Below are positions 17,099 through 26,159 of a DNA stretch of 64,000 nucleotides, piece by piece (the stretch's first letter is position 1; every line of letters begins with the position of its first letter). This DNA is from an uncultured Methanobrevibacter sp. GTDB lineage: Archaea > Methanobacteriota > Methanobacteria > Methanobacteriales > Methanobacteriaceae. The notes beneath the pieces were generated by a model. That model was not told the DNA's origin. It ran no database searches and saw only the letters and a list, made by a program, of their open reading frames with translations. The stretch is from positions 1 to 64,000 of the forward strand of contig ONQL01000005.1 in NCBI GenBank assembly GCA_900319985.1, given 5' to 3'. The translations under genes were made by a program, and so were the position numbers.

Positions 17099-18109
17099 AT
17101 CCTCATTTCTAAGACTCTCAATTTCATCTTCCAATTCTTCGACCTTTTCACTAAGCTCATAAAGGCTATTTTCCATTTCCTTAAATCTCAACTCTTCATA
17201 GCTGATTTCTTTTTTCTTTATCCTTCCTTCACGGACAATCATTAAAAACAACACCATTCCAATCACTGATGCAAATAACATCAATGGATAAATATCAGTA
17301 ATGAAAGGGAAGGAAATGTAATCTGGAGTTAACATTACAATCATCAGCATCTCAAAACCTGTGAAGAGAAACATCAATAGCACTGCCGGAACATTATTAA
17401 TGAATTTCTTGCCGTTCCACACATATATCAAACTTCCAATAATGCCTGCAATCACTGTTGTTACGGCACATGGAAATGCAGTGACTCCGCCTTGGATATA
17501 TCTGAATCCTCCAGAAATTATCGCTGAAGGTATTCCAACAACAGGGCCTCCGAACAGACCCCCAATCATGATGATCAGACACCTTACATTGGCTGGAGTA
17601 TCTCCGACATAAACATGGTATTTTGATGCGATGCAACCTAAAGCTGTGAAAATAACCAAACATATTAATTGATTCCTGCGGGTAATTTTTCCATTCAGAA
17701 TATCTTTAAATGATTTTATTTTTGTTGCAATCAATGTGAAAATAATCATTATCGATAATATTTTAAACATTTCAAGATACGGAGCGAAAAAAGTTTCTGT
17801 ATTTGTACTTTTGTTAAAATATGAAATGACTATGCTCAGCATACCAAAAAGAAGCAAATAGCTAACTTCATAAATCGAACTGTCTCCAAATTTTCTGAAT
17901 TGGGGAAGTCTTGTAGAGATAAAACCAAAAAGTATAATTGCAGAAATCATGGTTGCAATGTTGCTGAGTGACCTGAGGGATATGTCAAAATCATAATTAG
18001 TGAAATAATACCTAATCAGGAATGCATAAAGGATGATATTTAAAATAAGCAACACCAGAAAGATGGCGTTTATCTTTATGTTATTTACTATCAATTTATG
18101 TTTATTCAT
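17090..18109 (-). CDS. Orphan LytS/YhcK-type membrane sensor
   Basis: 339 residues with about eight hydrophobic segments. The middle carries the 5TM-LYT receptor signature (ANVRCLIIMIGGLFGGPVVG, ISGGFRYIQGGVTAFPCAVT). The C-terminal ~45 residues are a predicted coiled coil (ELSEKVEELEDEIESLRNED). There is no histidine kinase, GGDEF or other output domain, so the coiled coil may connect to a separate partner. The nearest signalling genes are the kinase-Hsp70 cassette upstream on the same strand, separated by 105 nt from the small ORF. The link is inference only. Confidence 0.8.
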   Translation of the reverse strand: MNKHKLIVNNIKINAIFLVLLILNIILYAFLIRYYFTNYDFDISLRSLSNIATMISAIILFGFISTRLPQFRKFGDSSIYEVSYLLLFGMLSIVISYFNKSTNTETFFAPYLEMFKILSIMIIFTLIATKIKSFKDILNGKITRRNQLICLVIFTALGCIASKYHVYVGDTPANVRCLIIMIGGLFGGPVVGIPSAIISGGFRYIQGGVTAFPCAVTTVIAGIIGSLIYVWNGKKFINNVPAVLLMFLFTGFEMLMIVMLTPDYISFPFITDIYPLMLFASVIGMVLFLMIVREGRIKKKEISYEELRFKEMENSLYELSEKVEELEDEIESLRNEDSD

Positions 18110-18214
18110 TCAAACCATCCCACTAAAAAAAAGTTATCATATAACTATTGAATTTAATAATTATTATAACTAACGAAATGTTCAAAAAAAATAATATGTT
18201 ACTGTGAAAACATG

Positions 18215-18343
18215 TTAATCATGAGGGTTTTCATTTAGAATATCTATTATTTTAGCCAGATCATAAGGATATTCCAAAAATCCATCGGAATTGCTTTTAT
18301 TTAATATGACTGTTGCACTAATTGATTTTTCATCTTTTTTCAT
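18215..18343 (-). CDS. 42-residue ORF coupled to the kinase-Hsp70 gene
   Basis: The ATG overlaps the kinase-Hsp70 stop codon as ATGA, a classical translational coupling. The product begins MKKDEKSISATVILNKS and ends YDLAKIIDILNENPHD; it is acidic at the C terminus and has no cysteine or membrane segment. Its tight coupling and sensible composition support a real gene. I know no family. It might regulate or assemble with the kinase. Confidence 0.55.
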   Translation of the reverse strand: MKKDEKSISATVILNKSNSDGFLEYPYDLAKIIDILNENPHD

Positions 18344-21300
18344 GGTCCCACATCACTAATTCTTTCATCAATTTCATATAAAGCAATCATGACCTCGGCC
18401 AATTTATCAAAATCATGACTGTCAAGTGCCTTTGAAGCCTTTTTGGACAATTTCTCATAAAGCTCTTCATTATTGGAATAAATCCCTTCAGCTTTAAGAT
18501 TGAAAAAGCAGGATATTATAACTTCATCCCTGTTTAACATCACATATGTCTCCATCAAAGCATCATAAATCTCTTCAAGTTTTTCAAAATCTCCGGTTTG
18601 TTTAACCTCGTTCAAACGCAATTCCAATTCATCAACGTCGAATAAATCAAGTTGCTTTACGATACTGACTTTATTTTCAACATTTTTCAGAAGAATTAAA
18701 AAGTTTAAATTTGCAGTTTCCTCATCTATAATTTTTTTCAGATAGCTGATGAATATTGAAGCCAGATTAAGTCCACGTTCATCAATCTGGATTAAATCAA
18801 TTAATCTATCAACATAATCCAATATCTCGGCTGACCCTATTGAACGGGAATGATTCTTTAAGTAATCAATTGAACTGACCAGGGAATCATATTGGTTGAT
18901 TATGTCCTCCCTTACCAGAGTGTCATCGGATATCAAAAATGACCTATTAAAAAATTCGATGTGCATCTCATTGTTTTTGATTCCATCAGGTGACTTTTCA
19001 TCCAGCTCAACCAATGAATCATTTTTATAGAGATTGATTTTATATTCTCCCTTTTTAATTTTCACTTTAAAATTTCCATCGATGCTGAGTGGAATTTTGC
19101 CTGTAGAATAATTTTCATTTGCGAATTCTATATAATATCCCAAAAATGAGAGTTTATCATCAATTGAAAATACCCTTCCACCAATATTTTCATCGTCAAT
19201 ATCCAATATCAAACAAGGCGGGTAAGACACGATATCAATTTCAGGAGTCTTAAGGAATCCTGCATAAATTGATGCACCCTTTGCAACAACTGTCAGAGGA
19301 TTGATGCTGAACTCCAAAGGAATATTCAAATTTTCACCTATTGACTTTTGAACAATAGGGCTTATGCAGGAACCTCCCACCAGGATAACTTTATCGATTT
19401 CATGACTTTCAACGGAATGCCTTTTTAACAGATTTTGCACCAAATTAAAAGTAGGTTTAATCAGAGATTCAATGATTTCTTCAAGCATGTCCTGGGTTAA
19501 ATTGCAATTGAAATCATAATTGGTGAAAAGGTCATTTACAAGTATATCTGTCGAATCGGATTTTGACAATTCCTTTTTGGAATTTTCAGCCACAACTTTA
19601 AGTGTGGAAAAAATATGTTTGTATTTCGGATTGCTGTCATTGAAATTCTCCAAATTCAAATCCCCACTTATCTTAGGAGCAAACACCCTGTTTACAATAG
19701 CCCAATCAATTGCATTTCCTCCAAAATCGTCCAATCTGAGACTGTCAACAATTTCAATATCACCCGAATTGCCACTGATTAAAGAAAGGCTGAATGTTCC
19801 CCCACCAAAATCATAGATAAGCCATTGCCCATCACCCAAAGATGCCAAATCATATGCAATAGCTACCGCAGCATGTTCCATCAGGAGGCTATGTGACCTG
19901 AATCCTGCAATGTCTGCAGCATCATTTATGGCCCTTGTCTTCATATAATTCGAATTTGCTGGAACGCAAATAACCGCATGATTTAAATCAACACCAAATT
20001 GTTCATAAGCAGATATTCTCAAATCCTTCAGAATTTCTGCAGATAGCTCCTCCGGCTGCATAACCCGTGAGGCATTCTGAAAGTTAAAGGGAATGGAAAA
20101 CCCCATATTATGTTTGAATTCAGATACTGCATTTTTATTGTCGACCAACAGTACATCCCTTGCATCAGTCCCAACATGGATATTGTTTTCCTCATCAATC
20201 CGGACAGCAGAAGGAGTGAAATCCTCACCCGTCTTATGATTTTTAATGATAACAGGCTTACCATCATTGTAGTATGAAAGAATAGAATCCGTGGTTCCCA
20301 AATCAATTGCATAATCAACCGTATACCCACCTGATTTAACAAGTCCAAATTCGGAATTTATATTCTGTTTCCATAATGATAACCTGTATTCATATTCATC
20401 CCTAATATTTGAATCCAGAACTACTGCAAATTCCATCAAATTTGACGCATCAACCAAATTGTTTAATTTGACCAGATTTACGGATTGGGACACAATCTCT
20501 TCTATGGAAAATGTTTTCAATATGCTGATTATCGAAGAATAAATTGAATTGATATGGCTGTTTGAATCCATCAGCTCTTCAAGTGAAAGCACTGCCTTAA
20601 CCAGATTTCCGTCTTCAGACAATTCAATGAATATTTTCCACAAGTCAATATAGTGGACATATTTGTGTTTGATTGGAGGATTGTATGAAATAGCTTCCTT
20701 TAACAGATCACAGGACAATTGATAATTTTTACCTCTTAAATTTACGGTGAATGCCCTTGAAACGAGTTTAACATCAGGATATTCAGATTTCCACATCCTC
20801 AATGTTTCACCATAAAGCTCACGCACATCATAATGCTTTAAAACTTCACCTTCCAATATTTCTATAGCTTCATTAAGTCCATTTTCTTTTTTAGCAAGCC
20901 AAAAAGCCTTTTTAAGTGAATCATTAATCAGATAATCTGAATAGTAATCAAAATCTTTATTTTTAATTTTATTTTCTGTTTTTTGAGGCAGCTGACTAAT
21001 GGCAATTTCCACATCATTCAGCAATTCCGATGCGTTGTGATATCTCTCAAGAGGGTCAGTTTTCAGGCATTTCATTACAATGCTGTCCAATGATTTAGAA
21101 ACGTTTTTATTATAATGGCTAGGTGGCATTAACCGACATTGCCATGGCTTTAAATCATACAGTTCTTCAACATTGAACTTTTCAATGCCATATGGAAATC
21201 TGTTGGTCAGCAGCTGATAAAAAATAACCCCCACAGCATAAATATCGGTCATTGTAGAAACTACCTTCCTGAAGCATTCAGGAGCCATGTAGGGTCTTGT

Positions 21301-21891
21301 ACCCACTATGTCAATGTCTGAAATCTTGGTTGTCACCTCTTTTGAAAACCCAAAATCCGATATTTTAACGGTTATATCACCGTTTGCATCATAACTGAGC
21401 AGTATGTTATTAAGCTTCAGGTCCCTGTGAATTATGGGCGGATTTGAAAGGTGCAGAGTATTTAAACCCATCAGAATCTGTCTTATCAAATTCAATGCAC
21501 GGTCAATGGGCATGGATAAATTTGAATCTATAAATGAATTCAGATACTGCTCCAGGTCTCCTCCGGGAACATATTCCATTACAAAAAAAGCCAAATCCTG
21601 ATTGTTCCCACTGTTGTAGGCAGACATTATTCCTGCATCATATATGCTTATAATGTTTTCATGCCTCAGTTTCGTTGCAAGCATTACCTCTTTAAAAACC
21701 GATTTGATATTGGTTGTGGGACTTATGGGTTCCTTGATGATTTTCATCGCCCGAAGGTCATCTAGATAATTATGATTAACCAGATACACCTTGGCAAATG
21801 ATCCTTCACCTAAAAATTTTTTTACCTCATATTGACCATTGAAAAAATCGCCAACAAGATTTTTAATCCCTTTAAAATCCAACAGCACCAC
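18340..21891 (-). CDS. Ser/Thr protein kinase fused to Hsp70 (DnaK-like) ATPase
   Basis: 1183 residues. Residues 20-300 are a eukaryotic-type kinase: glycine loop LGEGSFAKV, Lys50, HRDLKLNN (Asp157), DFG (179-181), APE (203-205). About 310-515 is a helical TPR-like linker. Residues 525-880 form an Hsp70 ATPase: phosphate-1 DLGTTDS (530-536), phosphate-2 DFGGGTF (694-700) and adenosine motif ILVGGSC (836-842). The remaining 300 residues are a beta-rich stretch and helices, perhaps a divergent substrate-binding part. All key catalytic residues appear kept. The start is GTG at 21891 with GGGTGG just upstream, 6 nt after the FHA gene. Cytoplasmic; targets unknown. Confidence 0.9.
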   Translation of the reverse strand: MVLLDFKGIKNLVGDFFNGQYEVKKFLGEGSFAKVYLVNHNYLDDLRAMKIIKEPISPTTNIKSVFKEVMLATKLRHENIISIYDAGIMSAYNSGNNQDLAFFVMEYVPGGDLEQYLNSFIDSNLSMPIDRALNLIRQILMGLNTLHLSNPPIIHRDLKLNNILLSYDANGDITVKISDFGFSKEVTTKISDIDIVGTRPYMAPECFRKVVSTMTDIYAVGVIFYQLLTNRFPYGIEKFNVEELYDLKPWQCRLMPPSHYNKNVSKSLDSIVMKCLKTDPLERYHNASELLNDVEIAISQLPQKTENKIKNKDFDYYSDYLINDSLKKAFWLAKKENGLNEAIEILEGEVLKHYDVRELYGETLRMWKSEYPDVKLVSRAFTVNLRGKNYQLSCDLLKEAISYNPPIKHKYVHYIDLWKIFIELSEDGNLVKAVLSLEELMDSNSHINSIYSSIISILKTFSIEEIVSQSVNLVKLNNLVDASNLMEFAVVLDSNIRDEYEYRLSLWKQNINSEFGLVKSGGYTVDYAIDLGTTDSILSYYNDGKPVIIKNHKTGEDFTPSAVRIDEENNIHVGTDARDVLLVDNKNAVSEFKHNMGFSIPFNFQNASRVMQPEELSAEILKDLRISAYEQFGVDLNHAVICVPANSNYMKTRAINDAADIAGFRSHSLLMEHAAVAIAYDLASLGDGQWLIYDFGGGTFSLSLISGNSGDIEIVDSLRLDDFGGNAIDWAIVNRVFAPKISGDLNLENFNDSNPKYKHIFSTLKVVAENSKKELSKSDSTDILVNDLFTNYDFNCNLTQDMLEEIIESLIKPTFNLVQNLLKRHSVESHEIDKVILVGGSCISPIVQKSIGENLNIPLEFSINPLTVVAKGASIYAGFLKTPEIDIVSYPPCLILDIDDENIGGRVFSIDDKLSFLGYYIEFANENYSTGKIPLSIDGNFKVKIKKGEYKINLYKNDSLVELDEKSPDGIKNNEMHIEFFNRSFLISDDTLVREDIINQYDSLVSSIDYLKNHSRSIGSAEILDYVDRLIDLIQIDERGLNLASIFISYLKKIIDEETANLNFLILLKNVENKVSIVKQLDLFDVDELELRLNEVKQTGDFEKLEEIYDALMETYVMLNRDEVIISCFFNLKAEGIYSNNEELYEKLSKKASKALDSHDFDKLAEVMIALYEIDERISDVGP

Positions 21892-21897
21892 CCATAT

Positions 21898-22668
21898 CTA
21901 ATAAGAACAGTATATAACGGCTCCACCGTCGCCCCGTGATAATTTTATAAATGAATTGTTTCTAATCCGTGTAGGCTTTCCCAGAAGAATTTCATCATCC
22001 CTGATGAATGTTCCGTTGGAGCTTCCTTCATCCAGAATATACCATTCACCATCCCTATGGAACAATTTCAAATGAGGCTTTGAAACATTGGAGACTGTTT
22101 CATATTCATTATCCAAAAGTAATACTGGAGAATCGAAATCATCTTCACTGAAGTTGCTTTTTCGTCCGATAAGAATTGTCTCACCTTCACCAACCTTAAA
22201 TGTTTTGCCCTTATCCGAACCGTTGAATACTGTCAATGTGCAATGTGAATCATCGACGGATTTCAAATTGCTTTCATGCAAATCAAAAAATGACAGAACT
22301 TCATCAGAAAAAAAGGTAATTTCCAAAAATAAATCCAGAAATGCAGTACTTTTCAACAGATACCCGTTAACATTCCTTCGACCGATCTTATTTGCAACCT
22401 CTTTTTTTACCGGAATTTCTGCAATCAATTCAGATTCGACAAGCTGTTTCAGGTGCTGGCCCAACATCTGGACAGTAATGGAAATATTATATTTATTCAA
22501 AAGAATTGTGTTTATTTCACGGGAATACAGAGGTTCCTTCTTATTGTCCCTTAAAATTTCCAAAATAGAAAATCTAACTTTATTGTTGATTGCAGCCAAT
22601 TTTTTTGAGATTAAGTCGCAATCAAATGAATCGAGCATTACTGTATTAGTTGTTTGTGAGTCATCCAT
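21898..22668 (-). CDS. Winged-helix DNA-binding protein with FHA domain
   Basis: 256 residues. Residues 20-110 look like an ArsR-type winged helix (NNKVRFSILEILRDN, then SITVQMLGQHLKQLVES as probable recognition helix). Residues 142-254 are an FHA domain with GRK (168-170), Ser196 and His199 in SKPHLKL, and SSNGTF (215-220), the residues that contact phosphothreonine. A protein that may bind DNA and also reads phosphothreonine, 6 nt upstream of a kinase gene, is most simply read as that kinase's transcription-factor substrate or sensor. This is inference. It is the first gene of the operon. Confidence 0.85.
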   Translation of the reverse strand: MDDSQTTNTVMLDSFDCDLISKKLAAINNKVRFSILEILRDNKKEPLYSREINTILLNKYNISITVQMLGQHLKQLVESELIAEIPVKKEVANKIGRRNVNGYLLKSTAFLDLFLEITFFSDEVLSFFDLHESNLKSVDDSHCTLTVFNGSDKGKTFKVGEGETILIGRKSNFSEDDFDSPVLLLDNEYETVSNVSKPHLKLFHRDGEWYILDEGSSNGTFIRDDEILLGKPTRIRNNSFIKLSRGDGGAVIYCSY

Positions 22669-22980
22669 ATCAAATTCTCCAATCAGGTTTACTAGTACAA
22701 TATAATTTATAATAAACTCACTATTTAATAATTTCCTATTTAATATGAATATTCTATCGATTTAACATAACCATAATAAATATTTTTTAGATTTAACATG
22801 AAAACTAAGAGTAATATAAAATTTTAACTTTATATTGTTGTTTAAAAAAAATAAAAAATAAATTTCAAAAATTCCATTAAATTATTCCACTAATGTCGGT
22901 TGGTTCAACATCAGCCCATTTGGAGAATTTCACAATTCAAAAACTTTAATTATTTTAAAATCAATAGTAAATCTGATAGT
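22669..22980. promoter_or_regulatory. Divergent promoter region of the FHA-kinase operon and the YkgJ-like gene
   Basis: 312 nt without a gene. A minus-strand TATA-like stretch (TTTATTATAAATTATATT, about 22695-22712) lies about 30 nt before the FHA gene start. If the winged-helix protein autoregulates, its operator would be here, but I see no clear palindrome. The plus-strand side (22880-22980) is AT-rich with no distinct box. Confidence 0.4.
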
Positions 22981-23547
22981 ATGGAAATTTCAGCAAAGCA
23001 GATGAAAAAATCAATAAAAAGAATATATAACAGACTTGATGAAGTCTCACCAGTCGATTTCGATTGTGGAACATTGTGCGGCGAGGTCTGTTGTGTTTAT
23101 GATGCGGATGAAACACATACAGAAGAGCTTGTATTATATCTTTTGCCAGGTGAAGAGCTAATGTATGAAAACAGCAATGAATTTGAACTTTATTATATGG
23201 ATTCGTCCGAAATCAAATATCCCCATTCATGGAAAGACAGCATTTACCTTGTAAAATGCAAAAATCCTCCCAAATGCGACAGGTCAATCAGACCGATACA
23301 ATGCAGAACATTTCCATTGGTTCCCCACATCTCCAAAAATGGAGAGTTTCATCTTGTTTTGGATGAAAGCGAATTTCCATACATATGTCCGATAATCCGT
23401 GACCACATTAAATTGAATGATGATTTCATTAATGTTACATATGAAATATGGAAAAAACTGATTACCAACCCCCTGGTCTATGACCTGGTGGATATGGATT
23501 CAAAGGACAGGGACAAAAGAACATCCGACTATAAAATAGTCATTTAA
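22981..23547 (+). CDS. YkgJ-like cysteine-cluster protein
   Basis: 188 residues from the ATG at 22981; the frame opens earlier at a TTG but the extra residues look random. The cysteine pattern CGTLCGEVCC near residue 25, followed by CKNPPKC and IQCRTFP, resembles YkgJ-type proteins predicted to bind Zn or an Fe-S cluster. There is no membrane segment and the function is unknown. The next gene on the same strand starts 25 nt later, so they may be co-transcribed. Confidence 0.65.
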   Translation: MEISAKQMKKSIKRIYNRLDEVSPVDFDCGTLCGEVCCVYDADETHTEELVLYLLPGEELMYENSNEFELYYMDSSEIKYPHSWKDSIYLVKCKNPPKCDRSIRPIQCRTFPLVPHISKNGEFHLVLDESEFPYICPIIRDHIKLNDDFINVTYEIWKKLITNPLVYDLVDMDSKDRDKRTSDYKIVI

Positions 23548-23572
23548 ATATTATTACACACATACTATTACC

Positions 23573-24175
23573 ATGCTTAAAAAAATAGCCATCATGATTT
23601 TAGCATTATTCATACTGATGAATGCCGCAAGTGCCCTAGACAGCTCAAATTGGACAAAAGCCAATGTAGGATATGAAAAATTCAAGATTCCTCCAAAATA
23701 TGAAAATCCATACTCAAGCGATTTCAACATGTATGAATTCGACGAAGACATTGACGTTTTTACCATCAGATATGTCAATCCAAGAATAATGGATCTGTAC
23801 GGATACTTTCTGGAGCACAACAGCTATGTAAAAAAGGTCAACGTTGAAGGCCACGACGCAATTCACTTCAGAAGCTATGACCGCCATGATAATGCAAACA
23901 ATTCCAAGCTCTGGTTTTCTGCAGGAGACGAATTCTACTACATTGCCTGGAGAGGAAATGAAATAACACCCGAAATCAAAGAGGTTGTAAAAAGCGCGAA
24001 TCCGTCAAGCTACAATAAGAGCGAATTTTATAACCTATTAAACAGTGAATATGACACCTACAAGGTTGTGGATGCAATTCAATCTCAAAGATATGATGTT
24101 CCTCAAAGGGATAGTGGACATCACTCATTCGTTTCATTCGGAAGCAGCGGAGTCAACTTTGGAATCATGACATGA
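23573..24175 (+). CDS. Exported protein of unknown function
   Basis: 200 residues with a clear N-terminal signal peptide (LKKIAIMILALFILMNAASA). The mature part is aromatic and acidic, of mixed beta/alpha composition. It reads like the short stress-related exported proteins common in Methanobrevibacter (compare the product of 46312-46863: similar size and a similar KSANPSS/KSIINSL end). No catalytic motif was seen. It ends 6 nt from the convergent uracil-DNA glycosylase gene. Confidence 0.7.
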   Translation: MLKKIAIMILALFILMNAASALDSSNWTKANVGYEKFKIPPKYENPYSSDFNMYEFDEDIDVFTIRYVNPRIMDLYGYFLEHNSYVKKVNVEGHDAIHFRSYDRHDNANNSKLWFSAGDEFYYIAWRGNEITPEIKEVVKSANPSSYNKSEFYNLLNSEYDTYKVVDAIQSQRYDVPQRDSGHHSFVSFGSSGVNFGIMT

Positions 24176-24181
24176 AAGAGT

Positions 24182-24841
24182 TCATAATTTCCAGTCTATT
24201 TCCTCCAAATTATTTTCCTTTAAAAATTCGTTTGTCAGTTTAAAATGATTTGAACCAAAAAAGCCACGTCTTGCCGAAAATGGAGAAGGGTGAGATGTTA
24301 CTAAAACCAGATGGTTGGAATTTGTAATCAATTCCTTTTTCTTTTCCGCCTGTTTTCCCCAAAGCAGGAATACAATAGGCTGGGTTTGACTGTTAAGCAA
24401 TTTTATAACATTGTCTGTAAATGTTTGCCATCCGCATTTGCTGTGGGAATTGGCTTTGCCTTCCTCCACCGTCAATACCGTATTGAGCAGAAACACACCC
24501 TGTTTTGCCCACAATTCCAAACATCCTGACTCGGGAATTGGATATCCATATTCCGAATTGATTTCCTTGAAAATATTTTTCAGAGACCTTGGAATCGGCC
24601 TGCCTTCCGGTGTGGAAAATGCAAGCCCATGGGCCTGTCCCTTTTCATGGTAAGGGTCCTGACCCAAAATAACCACCTTGACCTTATTCAATGGAGTCAA
24701 TTTGAATGCATTGAATATTTCATCAAATGGCGGAAATATTGTCTTGGTTTCATATTCCTTTTTTACAAAATCCTCAATATTTGAAAAATAATCCTTTTCA
24801 AATTCATCCTTCAGTGCTGAATCCCAATCGTTTCCTATCAT
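24182..24841 (-). CDS. ung: Uracil-DNA glycosylase, family 1
   Basis: 219 residues from the ATG at 24841 (MIGNDWDSALKDEF). The frame opens at 24880, but the TATA-like TAGTATATAAATTT at about 24880-24892 would place transcription start near 24860, making that start unlikely. GQDPYH (catalytic Asp and His), GLAFST, and HPSPFSARRGFFGSNHF (DNA-intercalating loop) are intact. The enzyme removes uracil from DNA in base-excision repair. Family 1 UDG is mainly bacterial and eukaryotic, so lateral acquisition is plausible. It is a single gene. Confidence 0.95.
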   Translation of the reverse strand: MIGNDWDSALKDEFEKDYFSNIEDFVKKEYETKTIFPPFDEIFNAFKLTPLNKVKVVILGQDPYHEKGQAHGLAFSTPEGRPIPRSLKNIFKEINSEYGYPIPESGCLELWAKQGVFLLNTVLTVEEGKANSHSKCGWQTFTDNVIKLLNSQTQPIVFLLWGKQAEKKKELITNSNHLVLVTSHPSPFSARRGFFGSNHFKLTNEFLKENNLEEIDWKL

Positions 24842-24879
24842 AAAAATCAATCTGCTCATTATAATTTTTTGGCATACCA

Positions 24880-24892
24880 AAAAATTTATATA
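24880..24892 (-). promoter_or_regulatory. TATA-like box before ung
   Basis: On the minus strand the sequence reads TAGTATATAAATT. It lies about 25-30 nt before the position where a leaderless or short-leader mRNA for the uracil-DNA glycosylase would begin, and it argues against the more upstream start codon. Confidence 0.45.
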
Positions 24893-25062
24893 CTATTCCA
24901 TGCAACTTAATAATAGTAATAAAAATTTAGGTTTACCTAAACTTTAATTTTTCATTACTAACTCCGATTGTTATTAACTCAGTTAATCTGAATTAATAAA
25001 GCATATAACTACTCTCACGAAATTAAATATGAACATTCATATTTAATTTCACACCCAAACAA

Positions 25063-25542
25063 CTATTTTTCACGAACTATTTTACCGGACATATGTTCAA
25101 TTGTAATTTCAAATACCTCTGTTCTATCCAGCATTCTATTGATTTCGCTTACAGTTTCCTCATGGGTTGGGAAAAATTTATCCCCAAGATAAGTCAATTT
25201 ATCAATTTTTTCATCCAGATTAGTTAAAATCCTGATTTTTCCAAAGACAATGACACTTTTGAATGTATACCACCAGACACCATCATTTCTGAAGCCCTTA
25301 TCCATAACGCAGTAGGATACCTTGTCATATCTTTTGACTGCATCATTTTTATGGCCTTCCATGGCTCCATGAAAATAGATTTTTCCGTCAACATATGCAT
25401 GACTCATTGGAAGTGCATAGGGATAGTCATTATCCCCCAAAAGAGCCAGAACCCCTCTAGGTTCATTGGTAAGTATTTCCATACATTCCTCTTTCGATAA
25501 CTCCTGCTTGTGCCTTCTCATTTTACGAAACATACTATTCAC
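25063..25542 (-). CDS. Pyridoxamine 5'-phosphate oxidase-like flavoprotein (NimA type)
   Basis: 159 residues. The split-barrel flavin fold is suggested by RRHKQELSKEECMEIL, RGVLALLGDNDYPYALPMS, KIYFHGAMEGHKNDAVKRYD and SVIVFGKIRIL. Relatives bind FMN or F420 and include nitroimidazole-resistance proteins; in methanogens the cofactor could be F420. The start is GTG (25542) or the ATG three codons later. It lies upstream of the small TPR protein at 25571, 28 nt away, on the same strand. Confidence 0.8.
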   Translation of the reverse strand: MNSMFRKMRRHKQELSKEECMEILTNEPRGVLALLGDNDYPYALPMSHAYVDGKIYFHGAMEGHKNDAVKRYDKVSYCVMDKGFRNDGVWWYTFKSVIVFGKIRILTNLDEKIDKLTYLGDKFFPTHEETVSEINRMLDRTEVFEITIEHMSGKIVREK

Positions 25543-25570
25543 TTTTTCCCCATCACCAGAAATAGCTGAA

Positions 25571-25939
25571 TTAAGTAATTTCTTTCAATCTTTTCATCAA
25601 ATCATCTTTACCTGACCCTTCAACATTTAGAACCGCTTTCTTTAGAATATCGATTTCACCGCCAGTGTTTGCCTGTTTTTTGTAGATGTCCGCTATTCCA
25701 ACATAAGCATCGACATTTTCAGGCATGATTACCAGAACTTTTTTAAACAAATCAACAGCCTTGTCGTCAGGCAAAGATTTAGCTTCGCCCAATAACTCTG
25801 CAACATCTTTCATCTGACTTTCCAGGTTCCGATTGGACTTTTTAGACTCATTTGAATTCAACTTATCCAATCTGTTGAAAATCTCATCAGCATCATCACT
25901 GCTGAATTTTGAACCTACCTTGCGAGTTTTTTCTTCCAT
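25571..25939 (-). CDS. Small TPR-like protein
   Basis: 122 residues. The C-terminal ~70 residues form about two tetratricopeptide units (DKAVDLFKKVLVIMPENVDA, YVGIADIYKKQANTGGEIDI). The N-terminal half is charged and probably helical. Probably an adaptor. It is followed 28 nt downstream by the flavoprotein gene and may be co-transcribed with it. Confidence 0.65.
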   Translation of the reverse strand: MEEKTRKVGSKFSSDDADEIFNRLDKLNSNESKKSNRNLESQMKDVAELLGEAKSLPDDKAVDLFKKVLVIMPENVDAYVGIADIYKKQANTGGEIDILKKAVLNVEGSGKDDLMKRLKEIT

Positions 25940-26159
25940 GATTTAACTATGTCGGCTTATCTAATAATATTTTTCTCAAATTGTCCGGCTGATTAAAAAA
26001 ATATTTTTAAAAATAGATCAATAATGTTATTTTGATAACAATTTCATTAATAAATAAATATTACATCATAATGGAATTAAATTAAATCATGATAGTACAT
26101 CATCATTTAAAAAGATAATTATATATTGAACAAATTGCAAAATAATAAATGGTGATTAC

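Noticed and set aside
22088..22705. Plus-strand ORF of 205 codons
   Set aside because: It is antisense to the FHA gene whose motifs are intact; no ribosome binding site or family match.
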